Part shown: positions 16,735 to 26,484 of the stretch, one piece after another
How the letters are laid out: each line of letters starts with the position of its first letter
Position numbering within the stretch: the stretch's first letter is position 1
Assembly: GCF_000429265.1 (NCBI RefSeq)
Contig: NZ_AUBN01000006.1
Span: 248,001-312,000, forward strand
DNA: 64,000 nt
From: Actinomyces gerencseriae DSM 6844
GTDB taxonomy: Bacteria > Actinomycetota > Actinomycetes > Actinomycetales > Actinomycetaceae
Direction of reading: 5' to 3'
The notes under the pieces: model-generated
What the model was told of the DNA's origin: nothing
Database searches by the model: none
What the model saw: only the letters and a program-made list of their open reading frames with translations
Translations under genes and position numbers: made by a program

Positions 16735-18363
16735 TCAGGCGACAACGGTCGCGGAGGTGATGAGCGCGCGTTCGCGCGGGTCGCGCTCGGCACCGGCGAG
16801 ACCGGCGGCCTCGCCCTGGAGAACGCGCTCGTGGAGGAGCGGGACGGCCGCGCCGGTGGCGAGGATGAGCTCCTCGGCGGCCATGATGGCGTCCTGCCGC
16901 TCCTCGCCCGCCTCGATGCCGGCGGCCTTGGCCAGGGCGGCATCGACGGCGTCGTCGGCGAGGAGGCTCAGCGAGAAGGAGCCGGTGGAGGAGAAGTCGG
17001 AGACCATGTAGGCGACCGGGTCGCCGGAGTCCAGGACTGTGGCGCGCGAGAGCAGGAAGCAGTCGAAGGCTCCGGCCAGGGCGTCGGCCTCGATCTGGGC
17101 GTACTCGCGCACGTCCTGCTTGACGGTGAAGCCGACGGCCTCCAGCTGCTGGGCGATGAGGACGACCATCTCGGCGAGCTCGGGCCGGTCGGTGTAACCG
17201 CCCAGGACGATGGAGGTGCCGGAGGGAACGGTGCCGGCCTTGGTGAAGGTGACGGGGGCGCCGTTCGTCCTGCCGGTGGCGGCGACGCCGTCGGCGCCCG
17301 CGAAGGCGGATCCGCCCCAGGGGCGCTTCTGGGAGGCCCAGGCCAGGGCCGGGCCGAGCAGTCCGGCGGCGACGTCGGCGTGCCCCTCGTACATGGTGTC
17401 GACCAGACTGCTCGCATCGACGGCGTCCCGGGCGGCGGCGCGCAGGGCCGGGTCCTTGAAGGCGCCGTCGCGGGTGTTGAGGTAGAGGGTGGCGGTACGG
17501 GGCATGGGCACCTCGTGGAGGAGCGTCTCGTCGACGGTGGCGACCTGCGAGACGGGGACCGCCTCGACGAGGTCGGCCTCACCCGTGCGCAGGGCGGCTC
17601 CGCGGGCGGTGCCGTCGGGCACGAAGGTGACGTCGATGCCGGCGGCCTCGGCCCTCTGGCCCCAGTAGTCGTCGTAGCGCTCGAGGGTGGCGGAGGCGGT
17701 GCCGTTCACGGCGGTCAGCTCGAACGGGCCGGTGCCGTGGCCGACGGGGGCGAGCGGGCCGTCCGACGATCCATCGGCGGGGTAGGCGGCCTCGGCGAGA
17801 ATGGCGAGCTGCGGGCTGGACAGGCGCTGGGGGACGAGGGGGTCGGGGGCGCCCGTGGTGACGACGACGTCGCCGCCCTCGGCGGTCGCCTTGAGGTCGA
17901 CGCCGTCGAGGATGCGCGGCGGGGTCGCGTATCCGGCGGCGAAGGTGAGGGCGGCCGCGGCCCTGTCGGCGGTCAGGGGCGTGCCGTCGTGGAAGGTGAC
18001 GCCGTCGCGAATGGCGAAGCGCCAGGTGGTGTCGTTCTCCCGCTTCCAGGTGGCGGCCAGGCCTTCGAGGGCGTTGCCGTCGGCGTCGAGGTAGATGAGG
18101 GTCTCGGCGGTGGACCAGCGCGAGAGCTTGAAGGCGTCGTCGGACAGGGGGCTCAGGCCCGAGCGGGGCGGCTGGAGCATGGCCAGGCGGATACGGCCGT
18201 TGGCCGAGGAGCCGCTGGGACCCGAGCGCCCCGAGCAGGCGGCGACGGCGCCGGCCGCCGCTCCGACCCCCAGCAGGGCCAGGACGTGTCGTCGGGAGAC
18301 CTCCGGGAGCGCGGAGTCGGGAGGGGACGGGAGTGAGGCGGCTGCGTGTGCTGGGTGTGCCAT
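16735..18363 (-). CDS. Extracellular solute-binding lipoprotein of a peptide/nickel-type ABC importer
   Basis: 542 aa from ATG 18363 (MAHPAH); the open frame extends 12 codons further. SBP_bac_5 family. A twin-arginine-like RRHVLALL stretch precedes a lipobox ending AVAAC at Cys43, so it is probably exported and lipid-anchored. Family features are AETLIYLDADGNALEGLAATW, the DGVTFHDGTPLTADRAAAAL signature and the GTGPFEL segment. It is the third gene of the leftward operon ATPase-ATPase-SBP-permease, 69 bp after the second ATPase. The ligand cannot be told from sequence. Confidence 0.88.
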   Translation of the reverse strand: MAHPAHAAASLPSPPDSALPEVSRRHVLALLGVGAAAGAVAACSGRSGPSGSSANGRIRLAMLQPPRSGLSPLSDDAFKLSRWSTAETLIYLDADGNALEGLAATWKRENDTTWRFAIRDGVTFHDGTPLTADRAAAALTFAAGYATPPRILDGVDLKATAEGGDVVVTTGAPDPLVPQRLSSPQLAILAEAAYPADGSSDGPLAPVGHGTGPFELTAVNGTASATLERYDDYWGQRAEAAGIDVTFVPDGTARGAALRTGEADLVEAVPVSQVATVDETLLHEVPMPRTATLYLNTRDGAFKDPALRAAARDAVDASSLVDTMYEGHADVAAGLLGPALAWASQKRPWGGSAFAGADGVAATGRTNGAPVTFTKAGTVPSGTSIVLGGYTDRPELAEMVVLIAQQLEAVGFTVKQDVREYAQIEADALAGAFDCFLLSRATVLDSGDPVAYMVSDFSSTGSFSLSLLADDAVDAALAKAAGIEAGEERQDAIMAAEELILATGAAVPLLHERVLQGEAAGLAGAERDPRERALITSATVVA

Positions 18364-18432
18364 GTGAAGGGTCCTTCTGTGTCGGGTGCCGGACGGCACG
18401 GGAGGTGGTCGGTGAGCGCTTCGGCCCGGGTC

Positions 18433-19278
18433 TCAGTCCTCGGGGAGCACGGGGACGGCGTCGCGCAGGGCCCTGGCGGCGGGGTGCTCGGGCGCGTCGA
18501 GCAGTCGGGCGGTGGGAGCGTCCTCGACGAGGAGGCCCGCGTCCATGACAATGCTGCGGGTGCACACGCGGGCGACGGCGGCGAGGTCGTGCGACACGAG
18601 GAGCACGGCGGGGCGCGCCGCAGGCGCGTCCGGGGCGGGCACGGGCAGGCACCAGCCGTCGTCGCCGGCGAGTCCGGAGAGCAGGTCGAGGACCTGGTGG
18701 CGCAGAGCGGGATCGAGGCCGGAGACCGGCTCGTCCAGGAGGAGGTAGCGGGGGCCGGGCGCGAGGGCCCGCGCCAGCGCGAGGCGCTGCGCCTGTCCGC
18801 CGGAGATCTCGTGAGGTCGGCGGTGCCAGCTCCCCCTGGGCAGGTCGAGGGCTTCCAGAAGAGACTCCGCGACCTCCCTGTGCTCGTCGGGGCCTCCCGG
18901 CGCCCGAAGGGTGTGGAGCGCGCGGGTGATCTGGGAGATGACGTCGTGACGCGGGTCGAGGCTGCTGGCCGGGTCCTGGGGCACGTACTGGACGGCGCGA
19001 CGGTAGGGACGCAGCGCGCGCGCACCGGGACGTCGGCGGCCGGCGACGACGGGCTCGCCGTCGAGAAGAATCGCGCCGGAGTCGGCGGGGCCGGGGGCGT
19101 CCAGGAGGAGAAGCGCTTTGAGGAGCGTGGTCTTACCGCAGCCGGAGCGCCCCAGCAGGGCGACGCTCTCGGAGGACTCCAGGCGCAGGTCGACGTCGTG
19201 CAGGACGGTGCGACGTTCGCCCGCGACGTCGGGGTAGGTGCGGCGCAGTCCGGTGACCTCGAGGCAGGAGGCGGTCAC
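18433..19278 (-). CDS. ABC importer ATPase, OppF/DppF-like
   Basis: 281 aa from GTG 19278, overlapping the upstream ATPase stop by 4 bp (GTGA). The longer open frame upstream is arginine-rich shadow. Walker [13 protein letters not shown] signature ISGGQAQR and Walker [13 protein letters not shown] are intact, with the switch His in LLVSHDL. It forms the second nucleotide-binding subunit of the importer with the adjacent ATPase. About 20 residues of Pro/Ala-rich sequence ([12 protein letters not shown]) interrupt the fold between Walker B and the H-loop, as in the partner gene. Confidence 0.88.
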   Translation of the reverse strand: MTASCLEVTGLRRTYPDVAGERRTVLHDVDLRLESSESVALLGRSGCGKTTLLKALLLLDAPGPADSGAILLDGEPVVAGRRRPGARALRPYRRAVQYVPQDPASSLDPRHDVISQITRALHTLRAPGGPDEHREVAESLLEALDLPRGSWHRRPHEISGGQAQRLALARALAPGPRYLLLDEPVSGLDPALRHQVLDLLSGLAGDDGWCLPVPAPDAPAARPAVLLVSHDLAAVARVCTRSIVMDAGLLVEDAPTARLLDAPEHPAARALRDAVPVLPED

Positions 19279-20258
19279 GCGCGGACCTCCGCCGGGGATA
19301 CGGGGACGGCGATCTCGCCGACGGAGTCGTCGTCGAGGTCGGCGCGGGCCTCGATGGCGACCAGGGCCCCCGCCAGAGTCTCCTCGCGGGCGGCGGCGCA
19401 CATGGAGCGGGCGACGGGATGCTCGGGCCGGGTGAGGACGCGGCGCGCCGGTCCTCGCTCGACGACGCGCCCCTCGTGGAGGACGACGATCTCGTCGCAC
19501 AGGGCGGCGGCCGCGAGATCGTGCGTCACGAGCAGTAGGGCAGGGGGCACTGGCGGCCCGGCCGGGGCGGGCACGGCGCCGGGCCCGGCCGGGGCGGGCA
19601 CGGCGCCGGGCTCAGCCGGGGCGGGCACGGCGCCGGGCTCAGCCGGGGCGGAGGTCGTGACGTCGTCGAGGGCGGCGAGGAGCTCGGCTCGGGCGACGAC
19701 GTCGAGGGCCGTCGTGGGCTCGTCGGCCAGCAGCAGAACCGGCTCGGCGGCCAGGGCGAGCGCCACCGCGACGCGTTGGCGCTGGCCGCCGGAGAGCCGC
19801 CCGGGAACCCGTTCGGCGAGGGCGGGCTCGATGCCGACGCGTTGGAGAAGGGCGAGCGCACGGGCCGACGCCTCCCGACGGGCGTGCCCAGCGGCGCTGG
19901 CCGCGGCGGCGACCTGGTCCCCGACGCGCAGGAGCGGGTGGAGAGCGGTGGCGGGGTCCTGCTGGACGAGAGCCGCACGGGCCCCACGAGGGCGGCGAGC
20001 AGCCGGGACCCGGAGGAGGTCGCTGCCGGGGGCGCTGTCGCGGGAACCGTCCGGATCCTCGATCGTGAGGCTGCCGGTGACGCTCGCAGCAGGGGTGAGC
20101 GTTCCGGCCAGGGCGGCGCAGGTCAGCGACTTGCCCGCGCCCGAGGCGCCGACGAGCGCCGTCCGGGCGCCGCGGGTCAGGGAAAGACTGACGTCGTCGA
20201 CAAGGGTGCGACCTCCGATGGTCACGCCCAGGTCAGCGAGAACGATTTTCATGTCCAT
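19275..20258 (-). CDS. ABC importer ATPase, OppD/DppD-like, with an internal nonapeptide repeat
   Basis: 327 aa, first gene of the leftward importer operon. Walker A is GASGAGKSL, signature LSGGQRQR, Walker [13 protein letters not shown], switch His in LLVTHDL. Between Walker B and the H-loop lies a run of a 9-residue repeat (PGAVPAPAE or PGAVPAPAG, about three and a half copies), encoded by near-identical 27-bp DNA units. This is a coding minisatellite in a surface loop of the ATPase. The C-terminal extension (from about residue 285) replaces the usual OppD zinc-like motif, which I do not see. Confidence 0.87.
   Translation of the reverse strand: MDMKIVLADLGVTIGGRTLVDDVSLSLTRGARTALVGASGAGKSLTCAALAGTLTPAASVTGSLTIEDPDGSRDSAPGSDLLRVPAARRPRGARAALVQQDPATALHPLLRVGDQVAAAASAAGHARREASARALALLQRVGIEPALAERVPGRLSGGQRQRVAVALALAAEPVLLLADEPTTALDVVARAELLAALDDVTTSAPAEPGAVPAPAEPGAVPAPAGPGAVPAPAGPPVPPALLLVTHDLAAAALCDEIVVLHEGRVVERGPARRVLTRPEHPVARSMCAAAREETLAGALVAIEARADLDDDSVGEIAVPVSPAEVRA
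19553..19652 (-). repeat. 27-bp tandem repeat inside an ABC ATPase gene
   Basis: Three to four near-identical 27-bp units, in frame, encoding PGAVPAPA plus E or G. Units differ by only a base or two, so copy number may vary between strains without shifting the frame. Confidence 0.85.
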
Positions 20259-20639
20259 CAGCCTATGCGGGCGGATGACATGTCCTCAAATTCTTCCAGG
20301 GCGGCCCATATCACCATCGGCCGGGTGGGGCATCGGGCGGCGGCGCGCGTGACGCCCCGCAGCACATGTCGACGTCCGAGTTCGAGCGGGCCCGGAAGAG
20401 TCCCTCACGCCGACAAGGCTCGACCGCCCCAGCACGCGTCATGGCAGTTCGGACGAACCCCCTCAGGACCGAGAGAGCATCACGGCACGCCGTTCCGCGC
20501 GGCCGCGGCCGATGCCGAGCGCCCCGATGCACAACCGCGTACTGCGTGGGCCCGCCCGAGTTCGCGGCTCGGCGTCGGCGGAACGGCCTCCACCGCTCCG
20601 CCGCCTTCGCGCCCCGCGTTCAGATGGACGTGTCGAGAT
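20259..20639. other. Intergenic region without a recognisable gene
   Basis: The importer operon starts leftward from 20258 and ilvD ends at 20779. Open frames here have no family features, no ribosome-binding sites and biased composition. The right-hand part leads into the composite repeat at 20640. The importer promoter should lie in the first 100 bp, where the DNA is AT-richer (AAATTCTTCC near 20287). Confidence 0.5.
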
Positions 20640-20679
20640 GAGTCCGGCGGCAGCAGACTCGCGCAGGAATGCCCGATTC
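20640..20679 (+). repeat. Dispersed repeat A, degenerate copy
   Basis: GAGTCCG at 20640-20646 pairs in part with GACTC at 20656-20660, and ATGCCCGATTC at 20669-20679 corresponds to the right outer arm of the fuller copies at 35702 and 41366. The left outer arm is not visible. Repeat B follows 29 bp later, as at the other two A sites. Confidence 0.6.
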
Positions 20680-20707
20680 GCAGTCCCGGCCGCCGGGCGC
20701 AGCGGCG

Positions 20708-20773
20708 TCGGACCGATCTCGAGCCGGAACCGGACCGATCTCGAGCCGGAACCGGACCGATCTCGACGGAGAG
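20708..20773 (+). repeat. Dispersed repeat B, site 3 (three 22-bp units)
   Basis: Units at 20708-20729, 20730-20751 and 20752-20773. The first two read GATCTCGAGCCGG in place of GATCTCGACGCGG; the same variant opens site 4. The array ends 6 bp from the ilvD stop codon. Confidence 0.88.
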
Positions 20774-20778
20774 CCGGC

Positions 20779-22665
20779 TCAGTACCGCGGCAGCCTCGAC
20801 AGGTCGCGCACCGCACCCACGTCGGCGCTGGTGGCGAGCATGGCGTAGGCGCGCAGGGCAGCGCTGATCCTGCGGGGGCGCTCGGCGTGCGGCGACCACG
20901 CGTCGCTCCCGCGGGCCTCCTCCTCGGCCCGGCGACGGGCGATCTCGGCGTCGTCGACCACGAGCTCGATGCGACGCGCCGGAATGTCGATCTCAATGCG
21001 GTCGCCGTCGCGCACCAGACCGATGAGCCCGCCCGCGGCCGCCTCCGGGGACACGTGCCCGATGGACAGACCCGAGGTGCCTCCGGAGAAGCGCCCATCG
21101 GTCAGCAGGGCGCACTCCTTGCCCAGGTGCATGGACTTGATGTACGTGGTCGGGTACAGCATCTCCTGCATGCCCGGCCCGCCGCGCGGGCCCTCGTGGT
21201 TGATGACGACGACGTCGCCGGCCTCGACCCTCCCGCCGAGTATCCCCTCGACGGCGGTGTCCTGGGACTCGAAGACGACGGCGGGACCGGCGAAGACGAG
21301 GATCGAGGCGTCCACGCCCGCAGTCTTGACGATGCAGCCCTTCTCCGCGATGTTGCCGAACAGGACCGCCAGCCCCCCGTCGGCGGAGTAGGCGTGGGCG
21401 ACGTCGCGGATGCAGCCGCCGGCGCGGTCGGTGTCGAGGGACTCCCAGCGCGAGGCCTGGCCGAACATCGTGGTGGTGCGCACGCCCGCAGGAGCGGCGA
21501 GGTAGCGGGTGCGCACCTCGTCCGCCAGCCCCGAGCCGGGTGCGGAATCGGGACCGGGCCGCGCGATGTCGTAGGCGGCCAGGGAGTCGGCAAGCGTGCC
21601 GCGCAGCACCGTCGACGTCGTCGTGCTCAGCAGACCGCCCCGGTCGAGCTCGCCGAGAATCCCCATGATCCCACCGGCGCGATGGACGTCCTCGATGTGG
21701 TAGAGGCTCGTCGAGGGGGCCACCTTGGCCAGGTGGGGGACCCTGCGCGAAAGGCGGTCGATGTCGGCCATGGTGAAGTCGACCTCGGCCTCCTGAGCGG
21801 CCGCCAGCAGGTGGAGGACGGTGTTGGTGGACCCGCCCATGGCGATGTCCAGGCTCATGGCGTTCTCGAAGGCGGCCTTGGTGGCGATCGAGCGCGGCAG
21901 GACGGAGGAGTCATCGTGCTCGTAGTAGGCCCGGGTGATCTCGACGATCTGTCGGCCCGCCTCCTCGAACAGCTCACCGCGGTCCGCGTGGGTGGCCAGC
22001 AGGGTGCCGTTCATGGGCATGGCCAGCCCGAGCGCCTCGGTGAGGCAGTTCATGGAGTTGGCGGTGAACATGCCCGAGCACGAGCCGCACGTCGGGCAGG
22101 CCAGGCGCTCGATGGCGCTGATGGTCTCGTCGGCCACCGTGGGGTCGGCGGCGTCCATCATGGCGTCGATGAGGTCGAGCTTGCGGGTGGCGCCGTCGGC
22201 CGTGACCAGCTTGCCCGACTCCATGGGGCCGCCGGAAATGAAGATGGTGGGGATGTTCAGGCGCAGGGCGGCCATGAGCATGCCGGGGGTGATCTTGTCG
22301 CAGTTGGAGATGCACACGAGGGCGTCGGCGCAGTGGGCGGAGACCATGTACTCCACGGAGTCGGCGATGAGATCACGGCTGGGCAGGGAGTAGAGCATGC
22401 CGTCGTGGCCCATGGCGATGCCGTCGTCGACGGCGATCGTGTTGAACTCCTTGGCCAGGCCGCCTGCGGCCTCGATCTGGGCGGCCACGAGCCGCCCGAC
22501 GTCGCGCAGGCCCACATGCCCGGGGACGAACTGGGTGAAGGAGTTCGCGATGGCTATGATAGGCTTACCGAAGTCTGAGTCCTTCACGCCGGTCGCGCGC
22601 CATAGGGCGCGGGCGCCGGCCATGTTGCGGCCCATGGTGGAGGTGGCGCTGCGATACTGCGGCAT
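20779..22665 (-). CDS. ilvD: Dihydroxy-acid dehydratase
   Basis: 628 aa, with AAAGGA before the ATG. It dehydrates 2,3-dihydroxy-3-methylpentanoate or -butanoate to the keto acids for isoleucine and valine. Iron-sulfur ligands are in [11 protein letters not shown] and [29 protein letters not shown] near the N-terminus and [20 protein letters not shown] near the C-terminus (with the active-site Ser) are intact. The 282 bp before it contain no gene and no obvious T-box or attenuator. Its 3' end abuts a repeat B array. Confidence 0.95.
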   Translation of the reverse strand: MPQYRSATSTMGRNMAGARALWRATGVKDSDFGKPIIAIANSFTQFVPGHVGLRDVGRLVAAQIEAAGGLAKEFNTIAVDDGIAMGHDGMLYSLPSRDLIADSVEYMVSAHCADALVCISNCDKITPGMLMAALRLNIPTIFISGGPMESGKLVTADGATRKLDLIDAMMDAADPTVADETISAIERLACPTCGSCSGMFTANSMNCLTEALGLAMPMNGTLLATHADRGELFEEAGRQIVEITRAYYEHDDSSVLPRSIATKAAFENAMSLDIAMGGSTNTVLHLLAAAQEAEVDFTMADIDRLSRRVPHLAKVAPSTSLYHIEDVHRAGGIMGILGELDRGGLLSTTTSTVLRGTLADSLAAYDIARPGPDSAPGSGLADEVRTRYLAAPAGVRTTTMFGQASRWESLDTDRAGGCIRDVAHAYSADGGLAVLFGNIAEKGCIVKTAGVDASILVFAGPAVVFESQDTAVEGILGGRVEAGDVVVINHEGPRGGPGMQEMLYPTTYIKSMHLGKECALLTDGRFSGGTSGLSIGHVSPEAAAGGLIGLVRDGDRIEIDIPARRIELVVDDAEIARRRAEEEARGSDAWSPHAERPRRISAALRAYAMLATSADVGAVRDLSRLPRY

Positions 22666-22947
22666 GGGGAATCCTTTGCGGACAGTCCAACGGGAATGGC
22701 GCCGCCGGGAGCCGTCCGCGAGAGAGCCGACGCTTCACGACGCCGTGTTGCCACAGCGTATCCCCCACCGGCCCGTCCTGACGCACCGAGATCCGTCCCT
22801 GAGACGTGATAACGCCGACCCGGCGCGGTCGCAGGCCACTCCCCCGCATCTGGGACCGCCGTTCTCGACGCGGCCCTCGCGGCCACTATTTGCGGAACAC
22901 TCACCTTGCGTCACTGCATCCACCGGCGCCGATGCGCCTGATATACG

Positions 22948-23463
22948 TCACCGGCCGCGGTGGCGGCGCTTGGCCCGTTCCCGACGACGGGCCCAGGCCT
23001 CGTCCGCCTCCTGACGGCGGCGCAGGCTCCGGTTGCGGGAGGTGCGGGCCGCGGTCTCCTCACGGGCGGCTGCCAGGGCGGCCTGCGCGGCGGTGGACGG
23101 GCGGGCCCGAGCGGCCTCCTTGGCGGCCCGCCGGGCGGCGCGCTTGGGACTGGCCCGGCGGCTCGACGACGGGTCCGCCGTCGTCGAGCCCACCGACACC
23201 GGAGGAGAGGCGGCGGCCCGGTCGATGAGCTCGCCGCCGCGGGCCAGGAGGAAGTCGTAGAGCTCGACGTCGCTGGGCTCGGCCCCGAAGACGTGCCGCG
23301 CCGCCCGCACAGTGATCGCCTGACCGTTCACGTCACCGCCATGATGGCGTTCACGGCACTCGAGAACGCCGACCCAGAAGCGGCCGTCGAAGTAGAGGGT
23401 GAACTGGACTGAGATGCTGGCGGGGACGCCGGGCCGGCTGTCAGAGGCGGACAGGTTCGACAT
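22948..23463 (-). CDS. YjdF-family (DUF2992) protein
   Basis: 171 aa. The N-terminal half matches the YjdF family: FTLYFDGRFWVGVLECRE, then AARHVFGAEPSDVELYDFLL. The C-terminal third is a long, very basic helix (RRAAKEAARARPS and onwards to RRRERAKRRHRGR), also usual for the family and suggestive of nucleic-acid binding. Function is unknown, but in Firmicutes yjdF genes sit behind a riboswitch that senses azaaromatic compounds. Here too there is a long leader (23464-23760) ending in a perfect hairpin just before AAGGAG. Confidence 0.75.
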   Translation of the reverse strand: MSNLSASDSRPGVPASISVQFTLYFDGRFWVGVLECRERHHGGDVNGQAITVRAARHVFGAEPSDVELYDFLLARGGELIDRAAASPPVSVGSTTADPSSSRRASPKRAARRAAKEAARARPSTAAQAALAAAREETAARTSRNRSLRRRQEADEAWARRRERAKRRHRGR

Positions 23464-23879
23464 GGGGCTCCTTCGGGTGCGAGTGATCGCACCCGGTGCA
23501 GCAGGAGTCCCCGTGGCGGCCGGTGAACGGCATCCCCGAGGTGACGAACGCCTGGTTGTTGTGCGCCCACGACGAGGTCGGGGCGAGTCCGGGGACTGCG
23601 GCCCCCGACGGCGTCATCCGGACTTCCTCCGGACCGTGCAGTTCGTGCTACCGGGTGTGGCGCGAGCGCGCCGCCCCAAGGCTATCGCAGTGATCGCGGG
23701 CCCGGGGGCGCCGTACGCGAACGCGCGTCCGTCGTCATCGGCTGCTGATTGACGCAGCGCAGGCGGGCATGAACGTCTCCTTGGGGCGAGCGGTTCGACT
23801 GCCCCAGGGTCGCGGCCGGAGCCCCGTCGCAGCGGTCGCGGCCGACGGCTGGACCTGAGAGGCACCCGTCCCGGGCCGT
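23464..23879. promoter_or_regulatory. Long leader of the YjdF gene with a hairpin at the ribosome-binding site
   Basis: No gene is visible in these 416 bp. On the minus strand, CGGGTGCGA and TCGCACCCG form a perfect 9-bp hairpin with a TCAC loop (about 23476-23497), followed directly by AAGGAG and the YjdF start. Further upstream are more self-complementary blocks (CCGGAGGAAGTCCGG, GGGGGCCGCAGTCCCC). The layout fits a structured 5' leader, possibly a riboswitch. I cannot confirm identity with the known yjdF motif by eye. Confidence 0.4.
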
Positions 23880-24920
23880 TCAGGCGTAGCTGGCAGTGAT
23901 CCGGTGCGAGGCGCCGTCAAGAGTCATGGCTCCGCCGTGCGGCACGATCCATTGGGGGCGGGTGTGCCCGAAGGGGACCCCCACGCAGATGACCGCCTCG
24001 GGGTTGTAGCGCCCGACGGTCTCGACGACGACATCGCGTTGCTCCGCCCGGAAGCGGGCCCTGTCCGGGGCGTCCCGGCGGTCCTCCAGCGAGGAGGCGG
24101 GCGGGCGAGCCACGAGGACCGCGTCGACGGCGGCCAGCAGTCCGCGCTCTCCCATGGCACGCAGGATCCACCCCACCTCGGAAGCTGACGGGAGCGTCTC
24201 CGAGGTCTCGATGAGCATGACGGCGCCATCCAGGACGTGGGGGTCGGCCGGGAACCTGCCGGCGGTCAGCACCCACTGGAGCACCTCGAGGCAACCGCCC
24301 CAGGTAGGGCCGGTCACCGAGAGGGACGGCCCCGCCCAGGTCCAGGGCCCGGTGGCCTCACGCTCACCGAACTCGGTCAGGGCGCGGGGATCGAGCCAGT
24401 CGCGCCCCATGTCCTCGGACTCCCCCGGCTCGGTGATCTCCAGCTCGGCCCCGGTCAGCAGCGCCGCCCGCAGCGAGTCGAGGTGGATCGGGTCGACGTA
24501 CGGGCCCGGGCCGACGTGGACCTGGGTGGAGCCGCCGTAGAAGCTGGCGATGCCCAGCGACCACAGCCACTGGTGGAGGTTCGTGTTGTCGCTGTACCCG
24601 AGGAAGGGCTTGGGGTCGGACAGCGCCGCGGCGCCGTCGAGGTGCGGTATGACCGCGATCTGGTCATCGCCGCCCACGGTCGCCAGGATCGCGCGGATGC
24701 TGGGATCGGCGAAGGCGGCGTTGAGGTCGCGGGCGCGCTCCTCGGGCGAGGCGCCGAGCCGCCTCGTGGTCGGGTACTCCACGGGAACCAGGCCGGTGAG
24801 AGCCTCAAGCCTGGCCATGGCCTGCTCGTGAACCGCCGGGGCGAAGCCGGGGGCCGCCAGGGACGGGGACAGGATCGCGACGCGATCACCGGCACGGGCC
24901 TTGGGCGGAAGCAGCTTCAT
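23880..24920 (-). CDS. S66-family LD-carboxypeptidase / MccF-like peptidase
   Basis: 346 aa from ATG 24920 (MKLLPPKARAGDRVAI). The family removes D-alanine from tetrapeptides in wall recycling (LdcA), or cleaves microcin C-like compounds (MccF). The nucleophile Ser lies in FLGYSDNTNLHQW, the Glu in VMLIETSETLPS and the His in GVPFGHTRPQW, so the Ser-Glu-His triad is complete. The TVGGDDQIAVIPHLD segment fits MccF-like members. No signal peptide, so cytoplasmic. Transcribed away from the surface-protein gene. Confidence 0.85.
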   Translation of the reverse strand: MKLLPPKARAGDRVAILSPSLAAPGFAPAVHEQAMARLEALTGLVPVEYPTTRRLGASPEERARDLNAAFADPSIRAILATVGGDDQIAVIPHLDGAAALSDPKPFLGYSDNTNLHQWLWSLGIASFYGGSTQVHVGPGPYVDPIHLDSLRAALLTGAELEITEPGESEDMGRDWLDPRALTEFGEREATGPWTWAGPSLSVTGPTWGGCLEVLQWVLTAGRFPADPHVLDGAVMLIETSETLPSASEVGWILRAMGERGLLAAVDAVLVARPPASSLEDRRDAPDRARFRAEQRDVVVETVGRYNPEAVICVGVPFGHTRPQWIVPHGGAMTLDGASHRITASYA

Positions 24921-25234
24921 CGCGCCATTGCAGCAGCCGCGCGAGGGAGCCGACAAGCGTCCGGCGGGCGAACTCGGACGACAGGGTACGGGCGCTCGCG
25001 AGGGTACGGGCGCTCGCGGGGGGGGCCTCGACGTCGACCTCAGGCAGGGCTCCCAGGCCGGCGACCGTTGCGGTGATGTCCGTAGATGTCGACGATCCGC
25101 TCATCGGCGAACGGATCGGGCCCCGTGACGTGAGTCATTCCATCCGGTCCGAGCGTCCGCGGAATCATGCGCCACGGATATGCTTCGCCTACCCTCATCC
25201 ATTCCGCTCCCCGCATCCTGAAACGAGAGGCTCC
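24921..25234. other. Divergent intergenic region with an 18-bp tandem duplication
   Basis: No gene is apparent. An 18-bp unit, AGGGTACGGGCGCTCGCG, occurs twice head to tail at 24983-25000 and 25001-25018 without mismatch. The AT-richer half towards 25200 probably holds the surface-protein promoter. Confidence 0.55.
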
Positions 25235-26353
25235 ATGAGACATCATCGTTCACGCCATCCGCTCACCGCGCTCACCACGGTCGCGGCCGCTGTCGTCGTC
25301 GCGGTGGGAGGCATCGCCCTGTCCCCCGTCGCCGCCGCCGACCAGCCGACCCTGCAGTGCGCCGACGGCGGATTCATGTGCGAGGGCCCGGGCCGTTTCG
25401 GCAGCCTGTCGGCCTCTTACGCGGACGACCAGCCGGGCCCCTCCGTCTCCTGGGGCACGCCCACGGTCACCCTGCTCGACTCCCCGGCCGACGCCCTGGA
25501 TGTGGAGCCGAGCAGCGAGATCACCAGGAACTACGGGATCGAGATCCCCTCGCAGGCCTCCCCCGACTCGCCGCGCAGGGTCTCGCTGCTCATCACGAAC
25601 GGCACCGGACTGTTCGCCGGCCCCGCGGACATGCGCTTCCACATCACCGACGAGGCGGGGACGGAGCTGCCCGCCGGAACATGCACCCCCGAGGAGCAGA
25701 GGCTGAGCCCCGGGGAGCGGGCAACCGTGACCTGCGCGGTTCCCGACGGCGGCGCGCTGCTCAAGGCCTTCCGCAGGGGGGACTTCGGAGGGGAGTACCT
25801 GGCCGCCTGGAGACTGGACTCCCGGACCCCGCCCGCCCCATCGGACCCCGGGGCGCCCGGCACTCCGCCCGCGGTCACCGTCGACGGCGCGGCCGTGACC
25901 GGCACGGTGCAGGACGGGGCCTGGAAGGCCACCGTTCCCGTGACCCGGCGGGCTCCTGAGAGCAACGGAGCCGACACCACCTACGCCCCGGAGGTCACCG
26001 TGGACGGCGCGCCGGTGATGGCGCCCTCCTTCCGCGTCACCACCAGAGCCGCCGCTCCCTCCCCCGAGCCGACTCCCACGCCCAGCGCCTCCGCCGCGCC
26101 GGCTCCCGAGCCGAGCGAGTCGCCCGGCGCATCCGCCGCCCCCACCGATGCGGACGCCTCCGCCACGCCGGATGCCGACCCGAAGGGCCCGAATGGCCCC
26201 GCGGCGACCGGCTCCGGGAGGCCCGCGGCGACCGGCTCCGGGAGCCCCGGGAAGCTGGCCAGGACCGGACCGGCGAGCGCCGGCCCGCTCGGTGCCGCGC
26301 TGCTGCTGACGGCGGCCGGCGCCATGGCGCTCCGACGCGCACGTCGCGCCTGA
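25235..26353 (+). CDS. Cell-wall-anchored surface protein with LARTG sorting signal
   Basis: 372 aa, with GAGAGG 4 bp before ATG 25235. The N-terminal signal peptide ends near SPVAAADQP (residue about 34). The body is a beta-rich, secreted region with a repeated VTVDGA motif; two Cys pairs may form disulfides (CADGGFMC; CTPEEQRLSPGERATVTC). A Pro/Ser/Ala stalk (residues about 270-340) holds two copies of GPAATGSG-like sequence. It ends with LARTG, a hydrophobic span and RRARRA. LAxTG is the signal form used by actinobacterial class E sortases. No sortase gene is in the window. Ligand is unknown. Confidence 0.75.
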   Translation: MRHHRSRHPLTALTTVAAAVVVAVGGIALSPVAAADQPTLQCADGGFMCEGPGRFGSLSASYADDQPGPSVSWGTPTVTLLDSPADALDVEPSSEITRNYGIEIPSQASPDSPRRVSLLITNGTGLFAGPADMRFHITDEAGTELPAGTCTPEEQRLSPGERATVTCAVPDGGALLKAFRRGDFGGEYLAAWRLDSRTPPAPSDPGAPGTPPAVTVDGAAVTGTVQDGAWKATVPVTRRAPESNGADTTYAPEVTVDGAPVMAPSFRVTTRAAAPSPEPTPTPSASAAPAPEPSESPGASAAPTDADASATPDADPKGPNGPAATGSGRPAATGSGSPGKLARTGPASAGPLGAALLLTAAGAMALRRARRA

Positions 26354-26379
26354 GCCCCCGCCGCGCCCCGAGCCGCGCG

Positions 26380-26420
26380 AAGGGGCGGAGCCGAAACCAC
26401 GGCTCCGCCCCTTTCCCTCT
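26380..26420 (+). terminator. Strong hairpin terminator after the surface-protein gene
   Basis: A perfect 14-bp stem, AAGGGGCGGAGCCG (26380-26393) with CGGCTCCGCCCCTT (26400-26413), loop AAACCA, followed by a pyrimidine run. On the minus strand the matching run serves the convergent FKBP gene, so it can work in both directions. Confidence 0.85.
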
Positions 26421-26484
26421 CCGTTCATCCTCCTCCGTCGTCCTCTCGTCCCCCCCCCTGTTCCCGCCCTTCTCCGCCGCGACG

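Noticed and set aside
13140-16760. A 1206-codon open frame on the plus strand opposite ilvA and the permease
   Set aside because: It is antisense to two clear genes, has the Gly/Arg/Asp/His bias of a high-GC shadow frame and no domain.
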